Position numbers and translations under genes: made by a program. Shown here piece after piece: positions 19,212-31,432 of a stretch of 64,000 bases of DNA (the first letter of the stretch is position 1; every line of letters starts with the position of its first letter). Source of the DNA: Neisseria meningitidis (GTDB lineage: Bacteria; Pseudomonadota; Gammaproteobacteria; Burkholderiales; Neisseriaceae); NCBI GenBank assembly GCA_923184405.1, contig OV299793.1, positions 1,588,668 to 1,652,667 on the forward strand. The letters are read 5' to 3'. The notes below the pieces were generated by a model. The model had not been told where the DNA came from. It saw nothing but the letters and a program-made list of their open reading frames with translations, and searched no databases.

Positions 19212-20497
19212 ATGATTTACATCGTACTGTTTCTAGCTGCCGTCCTCGCCGATATCGCCTACAACATGTATCAGGATAAACCAATACCGCTGGAAAGGGC
19301 GCGACCAGTTCGGACACTCCGACAAAGATGCCCTGCTCAACAGCAAAACCAGCCATGTCCGCGACGGCAAACCGTCCGGCAGGTCAGTCATGATGCCGAA
19401 ACCGCAACCGACGGTCAAAAAAACGGCAAAACCCCAAGACCCCGCCATGCGCAACCTGCAAGAACAGGAAGCCATCTACATCGCCAAGCAGAAACAGGCA
19501 AAAGCCTCCCCGTTCAAAACCGAAATCGAAACCGCCTTGGAAGAAAGCGGCATTATCAGCAACTCCGCCCACACCGTTTCCGGAACCCCAAACCGGACAT
19601 TCCGCACCGAAACCTGCCGACGTGCCAACAAAACCTGCACCCGTTCCGCAAACACCTGCAAAACCGCTGATTACGCTCAAAGAACTGTCAAAAGTCGAAT
19701 TACCCTGGTTTGACGAGCGCTCGACCTCATCTCCTATATCGCGCTGACCGAAGCCAAAGAACTACACGCACTGCCGCGCCTTTCCAACCGCTGCCGCTAC
19801 CGAGATTGTCAGCTGCACCATGGACGACCATTTCCAGATTGCCGAACCCATCCCGGGCATCCGCTATCAGGCATTTATCGTGGGTATTCAGGCAGTCAGC
19901 CGCAACGGACTTGCCTCGCAGGAAGAACTCTCCGCATTCAACCGCCAGGTGGACGCATTCGCACAAAGCATGGGCGGTCAGACGCTGAACACCGACCTTG
20001 CCGCCTTTATCGAAGTGGCTTACGCACTGGACGCATTCTGCGCGCGTCGACCGCACCATCGCCATCCATTCGGTTTCCCTGACCAGCATCAGCGGCGTGA
20101 ACTGCGTTCCGCCGTAACGGGCGTGGGTTTCGTTTTGGAAGACGACGGCGCGTTCCACTATACCGACACGTCGGGCTCGACCATGTTCTCCATCTGCTCG
20201 CTCAACAACGAGCTGTTTACCAATGCCCTTTTGGACAACCAGTCCTACAAAGGCTTCAGTATGCTGCTCGACATCCCGCACTCTCCGGCAGGCGAAAAAA
20301 CCTTCGACGATTTGTTTATGGATTTGGCGGTACGCCTGTCCGGCCAGTTGAACCTGAATCAGGTCAACGACAAAATGGAAGAAGTTTCGACCCAATAAAT
20401 CAAAGACGTGCGCACTTATGTATTGGCTCGTCAGTCCGAGATGCTCAAAGTCGGTATCGAACCGGGCGGCAAAACCGCATTGCGCCTGTTCTCCTAA
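19212..20497 (+). pseudogene. zipA: Cell division protein ZipA homologue, frameshifted
   Basis: ZipA anchors FtsZ to the inner membrane. MIYIVLFLAAVLADIAYNMYQ is the N-terminal anchor. A proline- and lysine-rich linker follows (MPKPQPTVKKTAKPQDPAMRN). The C-terminal FtsZ-binding domain covers about 19730-20497: FISYIALTEAKELHALPRLS in pieces, SGSTMFSICSLNNELFTNALLDNQ, and DLFMDLAVRLSGQLNLNQVNDKMEEV. There are several shifts plus an in-frame TAA at 20396-20398 replacing the expected Trp. The order zipA-ligA is a conserved neighbourhood. Confidence 0.85.
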
Positions 20498-20580
20498 AAT
20501 CGAATGCGATCAAAGCGGATATGTCGTTACGGCATATCCGCTTTTTTCACCAAAATTCAGCTGTTTTCAACCTATCATTT

Positions 20581-22893
<2,313 letters not shown>

Positions 22894-23306
22894 GGCACGC
22901 ATGACGGAAGGAACGAGAAAACGTCGCGCTAAGCGATTAGATGAATTCCATCATCAAACAAATGCAATAAGAAGACAAAAATTAGTTAGAATCAAACGGC
23001 AACCATACACATCTAACTGGTAAACACTCTGCATTTACTGATATTATGCTGACGTTCAAACGCTAAGATTCAGCAATACCTAATCGAAAAAGCATACTGA
23101 AATATAAACCGACAATAAGGTCCACAAAAACAGACTAAAGAAAAGCGTACTCAGAATATTTACTTCAGCAAAATCCAAAAAAAAAACCCAATTGGCTACA
23201 GATAATCACCAGCCATCCCTATAACTTTACTCTGAGAGCCTCAGCAGCATCATGATGAAATAAGAACCGACTAAAAATGGCATAGCCCACTTTTCGGTAC
23301 CAAAAC
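22894..23306. other. Spacer between ligA and hemW, unreadable
   Basis: A-rich sequence without a coherent frame, repeat or RNA signature. The last part of ligA (BRCT domain) may lie here but cannot be followed. Confidence 0.5.
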
Positions 23307-24476
23307 ATGCACACCCAATGATTTCCAAACCGCAGCCGGATCACCGCCATGCAAACCCTGCAGCTTTACACCAAAATAACAGTGAATCAAAAAATGTCAA
23401 TAGACCGACTTCACACCACACAGCATGAAAAACGAATTGCCCGAAGCCGCCTATATAAACGCGCTGATGAAAGAATTGCAGCTAGAATGGCACAATATTT
23501 AGCGAAGGCAAATGAAAACGATCTTTCGGCGGTGGTACACACAGCCTGTTTCAGGCGGAATCGATCGACCGATGGTTGAGCAGCGTGCGCTCGCTGTTAC
23601 GCTTGCAGCCGGAAGCGGAAATTACCTTAGAAGTTAACCCCAAGACATTTGAAATCGAGTAGTTTCAAGGATCTAAAGACGCCGGCATTACGCGGCTTTC
23701 TATTCATGTACAGAGTTTCAACGACGATATGACTCAAGGCTGAGACACGTCCACAACGGTAAAGAAGCCTTAACTGCCAGAGATACCGCCTTGAAATTAT
23801 TTGATAAAGTCAATATCGACTTGATGTAAGCCCTGGCCGAACCAAACCGTTCAGACGGCATTGCACGACGTACAAACCGCTATCGCTACGGACGCAACCA
23901 ATATCAGCGCGTCAATCATCTGACGATGGAACCGAACACGCCGGGAGGACTCACGCCGCAGAATGATTTGCGGCAAGACGAAGCCGCCTTCGACATCGAA
24001 GACGCGGTAGACCGCGCGCTAGAACGCGGCGGGTTTATCCACTACGAAACATCGAATTTTGCGAAACCAGCCATGCAGAGCCGCCACAATTAGAACTACT
24101 TAAAGTTAGGCGAGTATTTGAGTATCGGCGCCGGCGCGCACGGCAAAATCTCCTATCCTGACCGCATCGAGTGCACCGTCCGCCGCCGCAACCCGAACGA
24201 CTACCTCGCCTTAATGCAAAGCCAACTGAGCGAAGCTGTCAAACGCAAAACCATCGCTGCCGAAGATTTGCCGTTTGAAATTAATGACGAACGCCCTGTG
24301 CTCTGACCGATCGGCGTAACCCGCAGCGATGTTGCAGGAACGCACGAGCGCACGCCAGAGAGCCAAAATCATGGCGCAAATCGACCAGCAAGGCAAAAAG
24401 GCCTGTGGAAACCGACCCAGCCGTATTACGCCCGACCGAAAAAGGACGCTGATTCGCAAACGATTTGCTGCACTGA
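23307..24476 (+). pseudogene. hemW: HemW-like radical SAM protein (coproporphyrinogen-oxidase-like), heavily degraded
   Basis: Pieces match the HemW family: FQTAAGITAMQTLQLYTK at the start, ELPEAAYINALMKELQLE, QSFNDD, FDKVNIDLM, HLTMEPNTP, then a better open section GAGAHGKISYPDRIECTVRRRNPNDYLALMQSQLSEAVKRKT. The end contains NDLLH at 24476. The radical-SAM CxxxCxxC cluster, expected near 23390, is not readable. HemW is thought to act as a heme chaperone rather than an oxidase. Many stops and shifts, in line with the poor quality of this block. Confidence 0.65.
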
Positions 24477-24484
24477 TTCCCAGA

Positions 24485-24634
24485 GCGGATTAACAAAAAC
24501 CAGTACGGCGTTGCCCCGCCTTAGCTCAAAGAGAACGATTCTCCAGGGTGCTGAAGCACCAGTGAATCGGTTCCGTACTATTTGTACTGTCTGCGGCTTC
24601 GTCGCCTTGTCCTGATTTTTGTTAATCCACTATA
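24485..24634. repeat. Correia element with degraded left end
   Basis: The left end reads AGAGCGGATTAACAAAAACC instead of TATAGTGGATTAAC. The rest, up to GTTAATCCACTATA, is typical. It lies between hemW and nspA. Confidence 0.85.
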
Positions 24635-25064
24635 TAAGCGCAACAAATCGGCGGCCGCCCGGGAAAACCCGCCCCGAACGCGTCCGGAAAATATGCTTAT
24701 CGATGGAAAACGCAGCCGCATCCCCCGCCGGGCGTTTCAGACGGCACAGCCGCCGCCGGAAATGTCCGACGCTTAAGGCACAGACGCACACAAAACCGTA
24801 TGCCTGCACCTGCAACAATCCGACAGATACCGCTGTTTTTTCCAAACCGTTTGCAAGTTTCACCCATCCGCCGCGTGATGCCGCCGCCACCATTTAAAGG
24901 CAACGCGCGGGTTAACGGCTTGCTGTCGGCAAAGCAGCCGGATACCGCTACGTATCTTGAAGTATTGAAAATATACGATGCAAAAGAAAATTTAAGTATA
25001 ATGCAGCAGGATTCTTTAACGGATTCTTAACAATTTTTCTAACTGACCATAAAGGAACCAAAAT
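24635..25064. promoter_or_regulatory. Spacer upstream of nspA
   Basis: No gene recognised. It contains a single uptake sequence core in inverse orientation (TTTCAGACGGCA near 24727) and an AT-rich stretch from about 24960 that probably carries the nspA promoter. AAGGA before the ATG is the ribosome site. Confidence 0.4.
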
Positions 25065-25587
25065 ATGAAAAAAGCACTTGCCACACTGATTGCCCTCGCT
25101 CTCCCGGCCGCCGCACTGGCGGAAGCGCATCCGGCTTTACGTCCAAGCCGATGCCGCACACGCAAAAGCCTCAAGCTCTTTAGGTGCTGCCAAAGGCTTC
25201 GCCTGCGCATCTCCGCAGGCTACCGCATCAACGACCTCCGCTTCGCCGTCGATTACACGCGCTACAAAACTATAAAGCCCCATCCACCGATTTCTAACTT
25301 TACAGCATCGGCGCGTCCGCCATCCACGACTTCGAAACCCAATCGCCCATCAAACCGTATCTCGGCGCGCGCTTGAGCCTCCACAGCGACTCCGTCGACT
25401 TAGGCTGCAGCGACAACTTCAGCCAAACCTCCATCGGCCACGGCGTATTGACGGGCGTAAGCTATGCCGTTACCCAGAATGTCGATTTCGATGCCGACAT
25501 ACCGATACAACTACATCGGCAAAGTCAGCACTGTCAAAATCGGCCGTGCCGGCGAACTGTCCGTAGGCGTGCGCGGTCAAATTCTGA
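25065..25587 (+). pseudogene. nspA: Neisserial surface protein A (NspA), frameshifted
   Basis: NspA is a small eight-strand outer-membrane beta-barrel that binds factor H in meningococci. MKKALATLIALALPAAALAE is the signal peptide. Strands follow in alternating frames: FYVQADAAHAKASSSLGAAKGF, RISAGYRINDLRFAVDYTRYK, SIGASAIHDFET, YLGARLSLHSDSVDLG, and GVSYAVTQNVD. One extra G near 25575 turns the expected GVRVKF end into a read-through; without it the gene ends at 25585-25587. At least four shifts. Confidence 0.85.
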
Positions 25588-25722
25588 CATGCGACTGATT
25601 CTGCAAACCGCCGAGCCATCGGCGGTTTTGTTTTCTGCAAACGCAACTACACAAAGCCGACGGTTTTGTACGATAATCCCGAATGCTGCGGCTTCTGCCG
25701 CCCTATTTGTTGAGGAATCCGA

Positions 25723-26111
25723 ATGTCCAAAACCATCATCCACACCGACAAAGCCCCCGCCGCCATCGGCGCGTACAGCCAAGCCGTCCGAGCAGGCGAC
25801 ACCGTTTACATGAGCGGTCAAATCCCTCGATCCCGCCACGATGACCGTCGTCGGCAACGGCGAATTTCGCGCCGAAGCGCGCCAAGTGTTCCAAAACCTG
25901 CAAGCCGTCGCCGAAGCGGCAGGCGGCACGCTGACCGACATCGTCAAACTCAACGCCTACCTGACTGACTTGGGCAATTTTGCCGTCTTCAACGAAGTCA
26001 TGGCGGAATTTATCGCCGAACCGCTTCCCCGCCGGCGCCGCCGTCGGCGTTGCCACGCTGCCCAAAGGCGTGCAGGTCGAAGCCGAAGCCGTCCTCGTTT
26101 TGAACGCATAA
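25723..26111 (+). pseudogene. ridA: RidA family enamine/imine deaminase, frameshifted
   Basis: RidA hydrolyses reactive enamine/imine intermediates such as 2-aminoacrylate. [35 protein letters not shown] is the family N-terminus. [48 protein letters not shown] contains the conserved N-A-Y-LTD segment. ARAAVGVATLPKGVQVEAEAVLVLNA ends it (R and E of the active site). Two shifts, near 25830 and 26030. Length about 128 residues, as usual. Confidence 0.9.
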
Positions 26112-26188
26112 TTCCACGTTCGGACTGCATGAAGATTTCAAACCGTGCCGTCCGAACCGCAACACTTTCCCACTTCACAACATCTGCA

Positions 26189-27021
26189 ATGGCACATTAC
26201 GCAATCGGCGACATACAAGGCCGTTTCGACGAACTGACCGCGCTGCTCAGCAAAATCAATTTCAAAAACGGCACGGACACCCTCTGGTGACGGGCGACAT
26301 CGTCAACCGCGGCACGAAATCCCTCGAAACGCAGCAATTCTGCAACCGGCACGAAAACAAAGGGCAAATGGTCCTCGGCGACCACGACACGCACCTGCTC
26401 GCAATATCGGCTCACAACAAAGGAACGCACAAACCTCCCGACAGAATCGGACCCATACTCAAACACCCCGACGGACAAAAAACGCTCAACTGGCTGCATA
26501 CGCAACCCCTGCTGATACGCCAGGGCAGCCGCGAGATGGTACACGCCGTTATCCTGCCGCAATGGCGCCTCACCAAAGCCGAATCGCTCACAAGAGAAGC
26601 CAAAGTCGAACTGCGCGGCAAAAAATATGTCAAATTCTTCTCCAAAATCTACGGAAACAAACCGGCCGCGTGCGACGAAGGTTTCAAAGGCAATGCCAGC
26701 CTGCGAAACATCGTCAACGCCTTCAAGCGGATGCGAGCCCTGCCCTTTAAAAACGAACTCGATTTCGACTACAAATCCACAGTGAAAAAAATGCCGCCTT
26801 ACCTGCGCCCGTGGTTCAAAGACCATGACCGACAAAACCTCGACCGCACCAACAGCTTCGACACTGATCCTCGCTGAGCTACACGAATGCCGACAACGTC
26901 ATCTCGCTGGACACCGACTGCGCTGTGGGGCGGACAGCTGACCGCCGTCAACCTCGATACGGAAGAAATTACCCAAGTCCAAGCCGCTGGCGGCATAGAC
27001 TGGAAAAGCTTCGCAAAATAA
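26189..27021 (+). pseudogene. apaH: Diadenosine tetraphosphatase (symmetrical), frameshifted
   Basis: ApaH hydrolyses Ap4A to two ADP. MAHYAIGDIQGRFDELTALL holds the first metal motif GDIQG. After a shift near 26287, TGDIVNRGTKSLE gives the second motif, then VLGDHDTHLLA, where the usual GNHD is GDHD. ILPQWRLTKAESL, a long middle with KKMPPYLRPWF, and the end GIDWKSFAK at 27021 follow. Further shifts near 26870-26930. The Asn-to-Asp change hits a catalytic-site residue and is probably an error. trkH starts 14 bp later. Confidence 0.85.
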
Positions 27022-27035
27022 CGGACCGCCCCACT

Positions 27036-28491
27036 ATGCACAAAATCCTGCCCATCGCCCACGTCCTCTCCCGACTGGGTATGCTGTTTTCCTTTATCCT
27101 GCTGATACCCGCCGCCCTCTCCTACGCCTTTTCGGACGGCGCGTACACCGCCTTCGCCACCACCGCGACCGTTACCCTTTCCGGCTCTTGCATCGTCCGG
27201 CTCGCCACCCTCCGGTTCAGGCGCGAACTGCGCCCGCGCGACGGCTTTACCCTCGTCCTGATGTTGTGGCTGGCGTTTGCCGCTATGGCTGCGATGCCGA
27301 TGTACCTGTATTTCCCGAATATGGGCTTTACCGACGCATTTTTTGAATCGATGTCGGGACTGACCACCACCGGCGCGACCGTCATCCCCCACGTCGACGG
27401 GCTCGCCCCCTCCGTCAACTTTTGGCGGCATATGCTCAACTGGCTGGGCGGGATGGGCATCATCGTCCCTGCCGTCGCCATCCTGCCTATGCTCGGCGTA
27501 GGCGGCACGCAGTTATTCAAAGCCGAAATCCCCGGCATTGACAAAGAAAGCAAAATGTCGCCGCGCATTTCCCAAGTGGCGAAAAAACTTTGGTTCGGCT
27601 ACACCCTGATCACCATCCTCGCGGCAGCCTGCCTGCATTTTGCCGGGATGGGCTGGTTCGATGCCGTCTGTCACGCGATGGCGACCCTCTCGCTGGGCGG
27701 GTTTTCCACCCACGATGCCAGCATAGCTTATTACAACTCCCCTCATCGAAGCGGTCATCATCGTTTTCACCATTGTCGGCGGCATCAATTTTGCCAACCA
27801 TTTCGCCGCCCTCAACAGCCGCAGCCTCAAAACCTATTGGAAAGACGAAGAATGCCGGACGATGCTGATGCTGCTCTCCGGCAGCATCCTTGCCGCCGCC
27901 CTGTACCTGTGGCACACAAACTATTACGCAGGTTTTACCGAATCCCTGCGCTACACCGCCTTCAACTTCGTCTCCATCGGACTGGCAAACAGGCTGGCCA
28001 ACACCGACTTCGCACAATGGCCGCTCCTGATTTCCCTGTGGATGTTTTTCCTCGCCAACATCCTCGCCAACTCCGGCTCGACCAATGGCGGCATCAAAAC
28101 CATACGCGCCCTCGTCCTGTTCAAATTCAGCCTGCGCGAAATGATGGTGCTGCTGCACCCCAAAGCCATCCGCACCGTCAAAATCAGCGGCAAGGCCATA
28201 CCCGACCGCCTCGCGCTGACCGTTATGTCCTTCATCTTCATCTACTTTATGACCGTCGTCCTCTTCAGCTTCCTGCTGATGGCGAGCGGTATGGAATTTA
28301 CCACCGCCTTCACCGCCGTCATCGCCTGCATCACCAACGCCGAACCCGGCCTGGGCGAAGTCGGGCCCGCAAACAATTACGCCTATTTGGACGTGATGCA
28401 GAAATGGATCTGCGTTACCGCCATGCTCTTGGGCAGGCTGGAAATCTTCACCGTCTTCATCCTCTTCACCCCCGCCTACTGGAAGAAATAA
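27036..28491 (+). pseudogene. trkH: Trk/Ktr-type potassium uptake protein TrkH, single frameshift
   Basis: TrkH is the membrane pore of the Trk potassium transporter, working with TrkA. Ten or more membrane helices. Four selectivity repeats are visible: MSGLTTTGATV, ATLSLGGFSTHDAS, LANSGSTNGGIKT, and CITNAEPGLGEVGPANNY. A single shift near 27743 splits an otherwise open frame of about 484 codons. The ATG at 27036 is 14 bp after apaH. The paired uptake-sequence hairpin directly after the stop is its terminator. Much better preserved than ligA or hemW. Confidence 0.9.
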
Positions 28492-28492
28492 A

Positions 28493-28524
28493 AAATGCCG
28501 TCTGAAAACTTTTCAGACGGCATC
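28493..28524. terminator. Paired uptake-sequence hairpin between trkH and the maf island
   Basis: AAATGCCGTCTGAAAACTTTTCAGACGGCAT. It probably terminates trkH from the left and the last maf-island transcript from the right. Confidence 0.85.
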
Positions 28525-28531
28525 TTGTCCT

Positions 28532-28917
28532 TTAAAGAAGCGGAAGCTCTACAAAGGAAAGAAATGCTGAAACCTCTGATAAATTTCAGGATATTTCTCT
28601 AAGGCTTTTAATGCTTTTTCTTTTGAAATAGGCGGATCATAGACATCTATCCCCTTAAGAAGGCAATGCCCGTTAATGCATTTTTTGATCATTTGAAATG
28701 TAACCATAATTAACGACTCCAATTACATCATAAATTTCCCTATACCCTTATCAAAATCAATCAAATCAAAAATATACAATGGAATTGTATCAATAGGAGT
28801 ATCTCTGACAACTATATCCAACCATAATTTAAATTCAGAAAGATTAATAGCATCATAGAACATACAGACTATTGCAAATCCTAAATCTTCACAATTTTCT
28901 TTACTAATTTTCCACAT
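28532..28917 (-). pseudogene. Maf-island immunity-type gene, WHH-partner family copy 1
   Basis: MWKISKENCEDLGFAIVCMFYDAINLSEFKLWLDIVVRD..IPLYIFDLIDFDKGIG is homologous to the genes at 33771-34163 and 34265-34655. After shifts near 28735 and 28640 it continues GIDVYDPPISKEKALKALEKYPEIYQRFQHFF, about 127 residues in total. An acidic soluble protein without a signal peptide, as expected for a cytoplasmic immunity protein. Upstream (28925-29015) is a toxin-tail remnant reading TKQVTKGVFDGKGEAKIPD. The partner type is inferred from copy 3, which follows a WHH nuclease. Confidence 0.6.
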
Positions 28918-29142
28918 AATTATTTACCTTTATCCATTGCTTCCCAACCGATACATCCGGTATTTTAGCTTCTCCTTTGCCGTCAAACACTCCTTTGGTT
29001 ACCTGCTTTGTGTCAAAAATACCGTCTGAAAGCCGAATATCGTTTCAGACGGCATTTTGATTGTTGGGTTTTTAATCAGAGCTTTGTTTGATAATTTGTT
29101 ATTTTGAATAAAATACAGGTTCTGTCGAGCTGATAACTTCTA

Positions 29143-29499
29143 TTACAGAATCGCTAAAAAGAAAATATAAGCCTTATAATATTTCTTTTCAAAAAAATCA
29201 AAACTTTCTTCTTTCAACCAGTCCATATAACTGTCATCTATTATCTCGAAAAAATAATTTATAGCAGGATTTCTATCCCAATCATTTTTTTCTTTATTTT
29301 CAAATAAATATTCTGAAAATTTTACTTTATAAGATTCATCTGTTATTTGAAAATGAATTATATTGTCAATAAATATTTCAATATTTAATTCATAATTTCG
29401 GTCGGATGCCAAAATGTTCACATCTTGTTCGGTAACACAAATTTTGTCTACGTAAAATCTGCGACTATTGTTAGAAAATTGTAATGGTTTAATCTTCAC
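29143..29499 (-). CDS. Putative MafI-type immunity protein, 118 residues
   Basis: An AT-rich, intact frame beginning with GTG (MKIKPLQFSNNSRRFYVDKICVTEQDVNIL) and ending FFEKKYYKAYIFFLAIL. It is acidic and aromatic-rich with no membrane or signal segment. It follows a toxin-cassette remnant at 29524-29820 and precedes a paired uptake hairpin, the usual position of an immunity gene. No family recognised. The GTG is chosen because no ATG exists in frame; the frame is also open upstream, so it could be a CT domain read-through. Confidence 0.45.
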   Translation of the reverse strand: MKIKPLQFSNNSRRFYVDKICVTEQDVNILASDRNYELNIEIFIDNIIHFQITDESYKVKFSEYLFENKEKNDWDRNPAINYFFEIIDDSYMDWLKEESFDFFEKKYYKAYIFFLAIL

Positions 29500-29523
29500 A
29501 ATCGTTTTCCATATCTGAATTTT

Positions 29524-29822
29524 GTTTTCTTATTGCCCTGCCGGATAAAGCAGGTCTGCCTCCGTACTGTCTATCCTCACATTTACTTTCCTGCCATCGG
29601 CTTTTATCTCCCCGGTTTTACCGTTTTTGCCAACTTTGCGGCTTTGGCGGCGGCAATGTTGAAGGCGGCTTCGACGGTTTCGGCGGCATTAGGGTTGACC
29701 CGTACTCATCCGCAAACGGCAACACGACGGACGGTGTTTGCTTTTCAGCCGTCTGCCGTTTTGACCAAGGTGCTGCCGTGGAAGGAGCAAGTGTAGGATT
29801 TTTGAAGAACTCAGTTCTCAAT
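29524..29822 (-). pseudogene. Scrambled mafB / HINT cassette remnant
   Basis: On the minus strand the sequence begins VLQKSYTCSFHGSTLVKTADG, the start of a HINT domain, then stops. It continues in other frames with NPNAAETVEAAFNIAAAKAAKLAKT, a segment that in MafB lies before the CT region, and then DGRKVNVRIDSTEADLLYPAGQ. The HINT start therefore precedes rather than follows the mafB linker. This looks like a recombination scar between silent cassettes. No start codon serves it. Confidence 0.5.
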
Positions 29823-29841
29823 ATCCTATTTCAAACGAAAG

Positions 29842-29883
29842 AAATGCCGTCTGAAAATTAAACACGGTTTCAGACGGCATTTT
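29842..29883. terminator. Paired uptake-sequence hairpin, after the 29916-30245 gene
   Basis: AAATGCCGTCTGAAAATTAAACACGGTTTCAGACGGCATTTT. A near copy, with a damaged right arm, lies at 31050-31093. Both belong to a larger duplicated block. Confidence 0.8.
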
Positions 29884-29915
29884 GATTGTTGGGTTTTCAA
29901 CCCGACCTACGGTTC

Positions 29916-30245
29916 CTAATGATTTTCAGATAAAAATAAAGAAATATCTTCTAACGCATCTTCAGCCCTACCTTGAAGCTCTGGATCATCTTGCTTTGAA
30001 TGTAGTAAAGAAATAACTTTATCGTAATCACCGATATTTGAATGTAGCCTGGCGAGATGTCCGAAACAGGTTAGCGATAATCCGGCAATATCCAAGTCTT
30101 TATTTTTCGATAATTCCATCAATTTCTCAGAAATCCACGGTACTTCATATGCTTTGGAATTAAATACCATATCAAGAATGCCATCTATAACACTTTGTTT
30201 ATCATCAGAAGAAATCAACTTTTCTGTTTTACTTTTATCAGTCAT
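29916..30245 (-). CDS. Putative immunity protein with helical-repeat look, 109 residues
   Basis: Intact: MTDKSKTEKLISSDDKQSVIDGILDMVFNS..ISEKLMELSKNKDLDIAGLSLTCFGHLARLHSNIGDYDKVISLLHSKQ..RAEDALEDISLFLSENH. Acidic, all-helical and HEAT/TPR-like in spacing. It starts 25 bp after the HINT-toxin cassette stop on the same strand, which makes it the likely antidote of that toxin. A terminator hairpin follows. Function is inferred from position and size. Confidence 0.55.
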   Translation of the reverse strand: MTDKSKTEKLISSDDKQSVIDGILDMVFNSKAYEVPWISEKLMELSKNKDLDIAGLSLTCFGHLARLHSNIGDYDKVISLLHSKQDDPELQGRAEDALEDISLFLSENH

Positions 30246-30270
30246 TTTTTAATTTTTCCTTTTGAATTAA

Positions 30271-31014
30271 CTAATCCAATCCTGCTTTTTTTAAAGCATT
30301 TTTCTGATCGGTATGCAAATCTTGCCAACTTCTGACATGCCCGTGATATTCCGCAAAACCGTTATTAAAAGTTTGAGTTTTGTCTAATACAACGATTTCA
30401 TTATTGGCTTTATCAACCCCAACTCTTCGAGGAGAAGTTGATTTAACTTGAACGGAATTATCAAGAGCTGCTTGTCCGTTTGTTGGTGCTCTACTTTTCA
30501 CAGAATTATCATTTTTGCCATGATAAGAAGCGTCTTTATATCGTTGGTTGCCTTTATCATACGGACAATCATTATGAACCCAAACCCCTTCCGTTTCCGC
30601 CTGACTGCCCTTGACGAAGTAGGTATGCCAATCGGCGACGGTCAGATTGTAGGCTTTGAGCGGCTGCTGTTTGAGGGTAATGTTTTGAACCGTCTGTTTT
30701 GCGCCGCTTTCGGAAAGCAGGGTGTCGCCTTTTTTCAGACGACCTGCCTGTATCCATTTTCCTTGACTGTAAAACGGGTGGATTTTATTGGAAATCAGGG
30801 TTTGGTTGTTGCCGATGCCGTCTGAAATTTCAATGTAAACGGTTTCTTGATACGGATTGCCGTATCGGGCGGTAACGGGTTTGTATCCCGTTTTTCCGCT
30901 TGCCTCGTCCTTGGCGAAGACGCGGTCGCATATTCGGATACGGGCAATGGCTTTGTAGCCGTCTGCCGTTTTGACCAAGGTGCTGCCGTGGAAGGAGCAG
31001 GTGTAGGATTTTTG
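30271..31014 (-). CDS. Startless HINT + toxin CT cassette of mafB (silent cassette)
   Basis: The open frame begins right after a stop with VLQKSYTCSFHGSTLVKTADGYK, an intein-like pretoxin HINT domain with the catalytic Cys and a later NKIHPFY block. It runs to AYNLTVADWHTYFVKG and the VWVHND cleavage boundary near residue 140. The CT toxin follows: SPRRVGVDKANNEIVVLDKT, YHGHVRSWQDLHTDQKNALKKAGLD. The toxin resembles domains of polymorphic-toxin proteins, but I cannot name its activity. There is no start codon or signal, so it can be expressed only after recombination into a mafB. It carries an AGGTCGTCTGAA site. Confidence 0.65.
   Translation of the reverse strand, partial: QKSYTCSFHGSTLVKTADGYKAIARIRICDRVFAKDEASGKTGYKPVTARYGNPYQETVYIEISDGIGNNQTLISNKIHPFYSQGKWIQAGRLKKGDTLLSESGAKQTVQNITLKQQPLKAYNLTVADWHTYFVKGSQAETEGVWVHNDCPYDKGNQRYKDASYHGKNDNSVKSRAPTNGQAALDNSVQVKSTSPRRVGVDKANNEIVVLDKTQTFNNGFAEYHGHVRSWQDLHTDQKNALKKAGLD
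30734..30745 (-). other. Variant-dialect uptake sequence inside the HINT cassette
   Basis: The minus strand reads AGGTCGTCTGAA, identical to the pair at 20581-20633. It encodes part of GRLKKGD in the HINT domain. Confidence 0.8.
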
Positions 31015-31118
31015 AAGAACTCAGTTCTCAATATCCTATTTCAAATGAAGGAAATGCCGTCTGAAAATTAAACACGGTTTCAGAAGACATTGTGATTGTT
31101 GGTTTTTTTAACCTACGC

Positions 31119-31430
31119 TTACGAAATTAATTCCTTTCTCCTGAAGACTGCACCATTTATTTGGTTTAACTCCATAGAAGAATGATTAGAATAAATACAT
31201 TCAAAGTCAGCTTCATCAAAATATTCTCCACACATAGACCATAACTCTGTAATCAAATATTCCATATCTTCATGGTCTTCTGTGATGGCTTCTCTTGATA
31301 AATAATTTTTGATTTTTAAAAACCTTCTTCTTTCCTCGTAATCTACGGTAATTAACCTGATATCTGAGTGTATCATGCCCAGCATTGCTATATTCATACC
31401 GACTCGCAGCCAGCTTGGTAATATATTCAT
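31119..31430 (-). CDS. Putative immunity protein of mafB1, 103 residues
   Basis: Intact: MNILPSWLRVGMNIAMLGMIHSDIRLITVDYEERRRFLKIKNYLSREAITEDHEDMEYLITELWSMCGEYFDEADFECIY. Acidic, no signal peptide. It begins 2 bp after the mafB1 stop on the same strand, the standard place for a mafI. It should protect against the type-50-like CT of mafB1. Family not recognised. Confidence 0.6.
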   Translation of the reverse strand: MNILPSWLRVGMNIAMLGMIHSDIRLITVDYEERRRFLKIKNYLSREAITEDHEDMEYLITELWSMCGEYFDEADFECIYSNHSSMELNQINGAVFRRKELIS

Positions 31431-31432
31431 AA

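Noticed and set aside
23307..24476. A new gene family between ligA and nspA
   Set aside because: Scattered matches (LPEAAYINALMKE, HLTMEPNTP, GAGAHGKISYPDRIE) identify it as a degraded hemW-type gene.
26197..26835. Long minus-strand frame opposite apaH
   Set aside because: apaH on the plus strand has all family motifs; the antisense frame is a codon-bias shadow without recognisable domains.
27610..28158. Minus-strand frame of 182 codons inside trkH
   Set aside because: Low-complexity acidic shadow of the potassium transporter gene.
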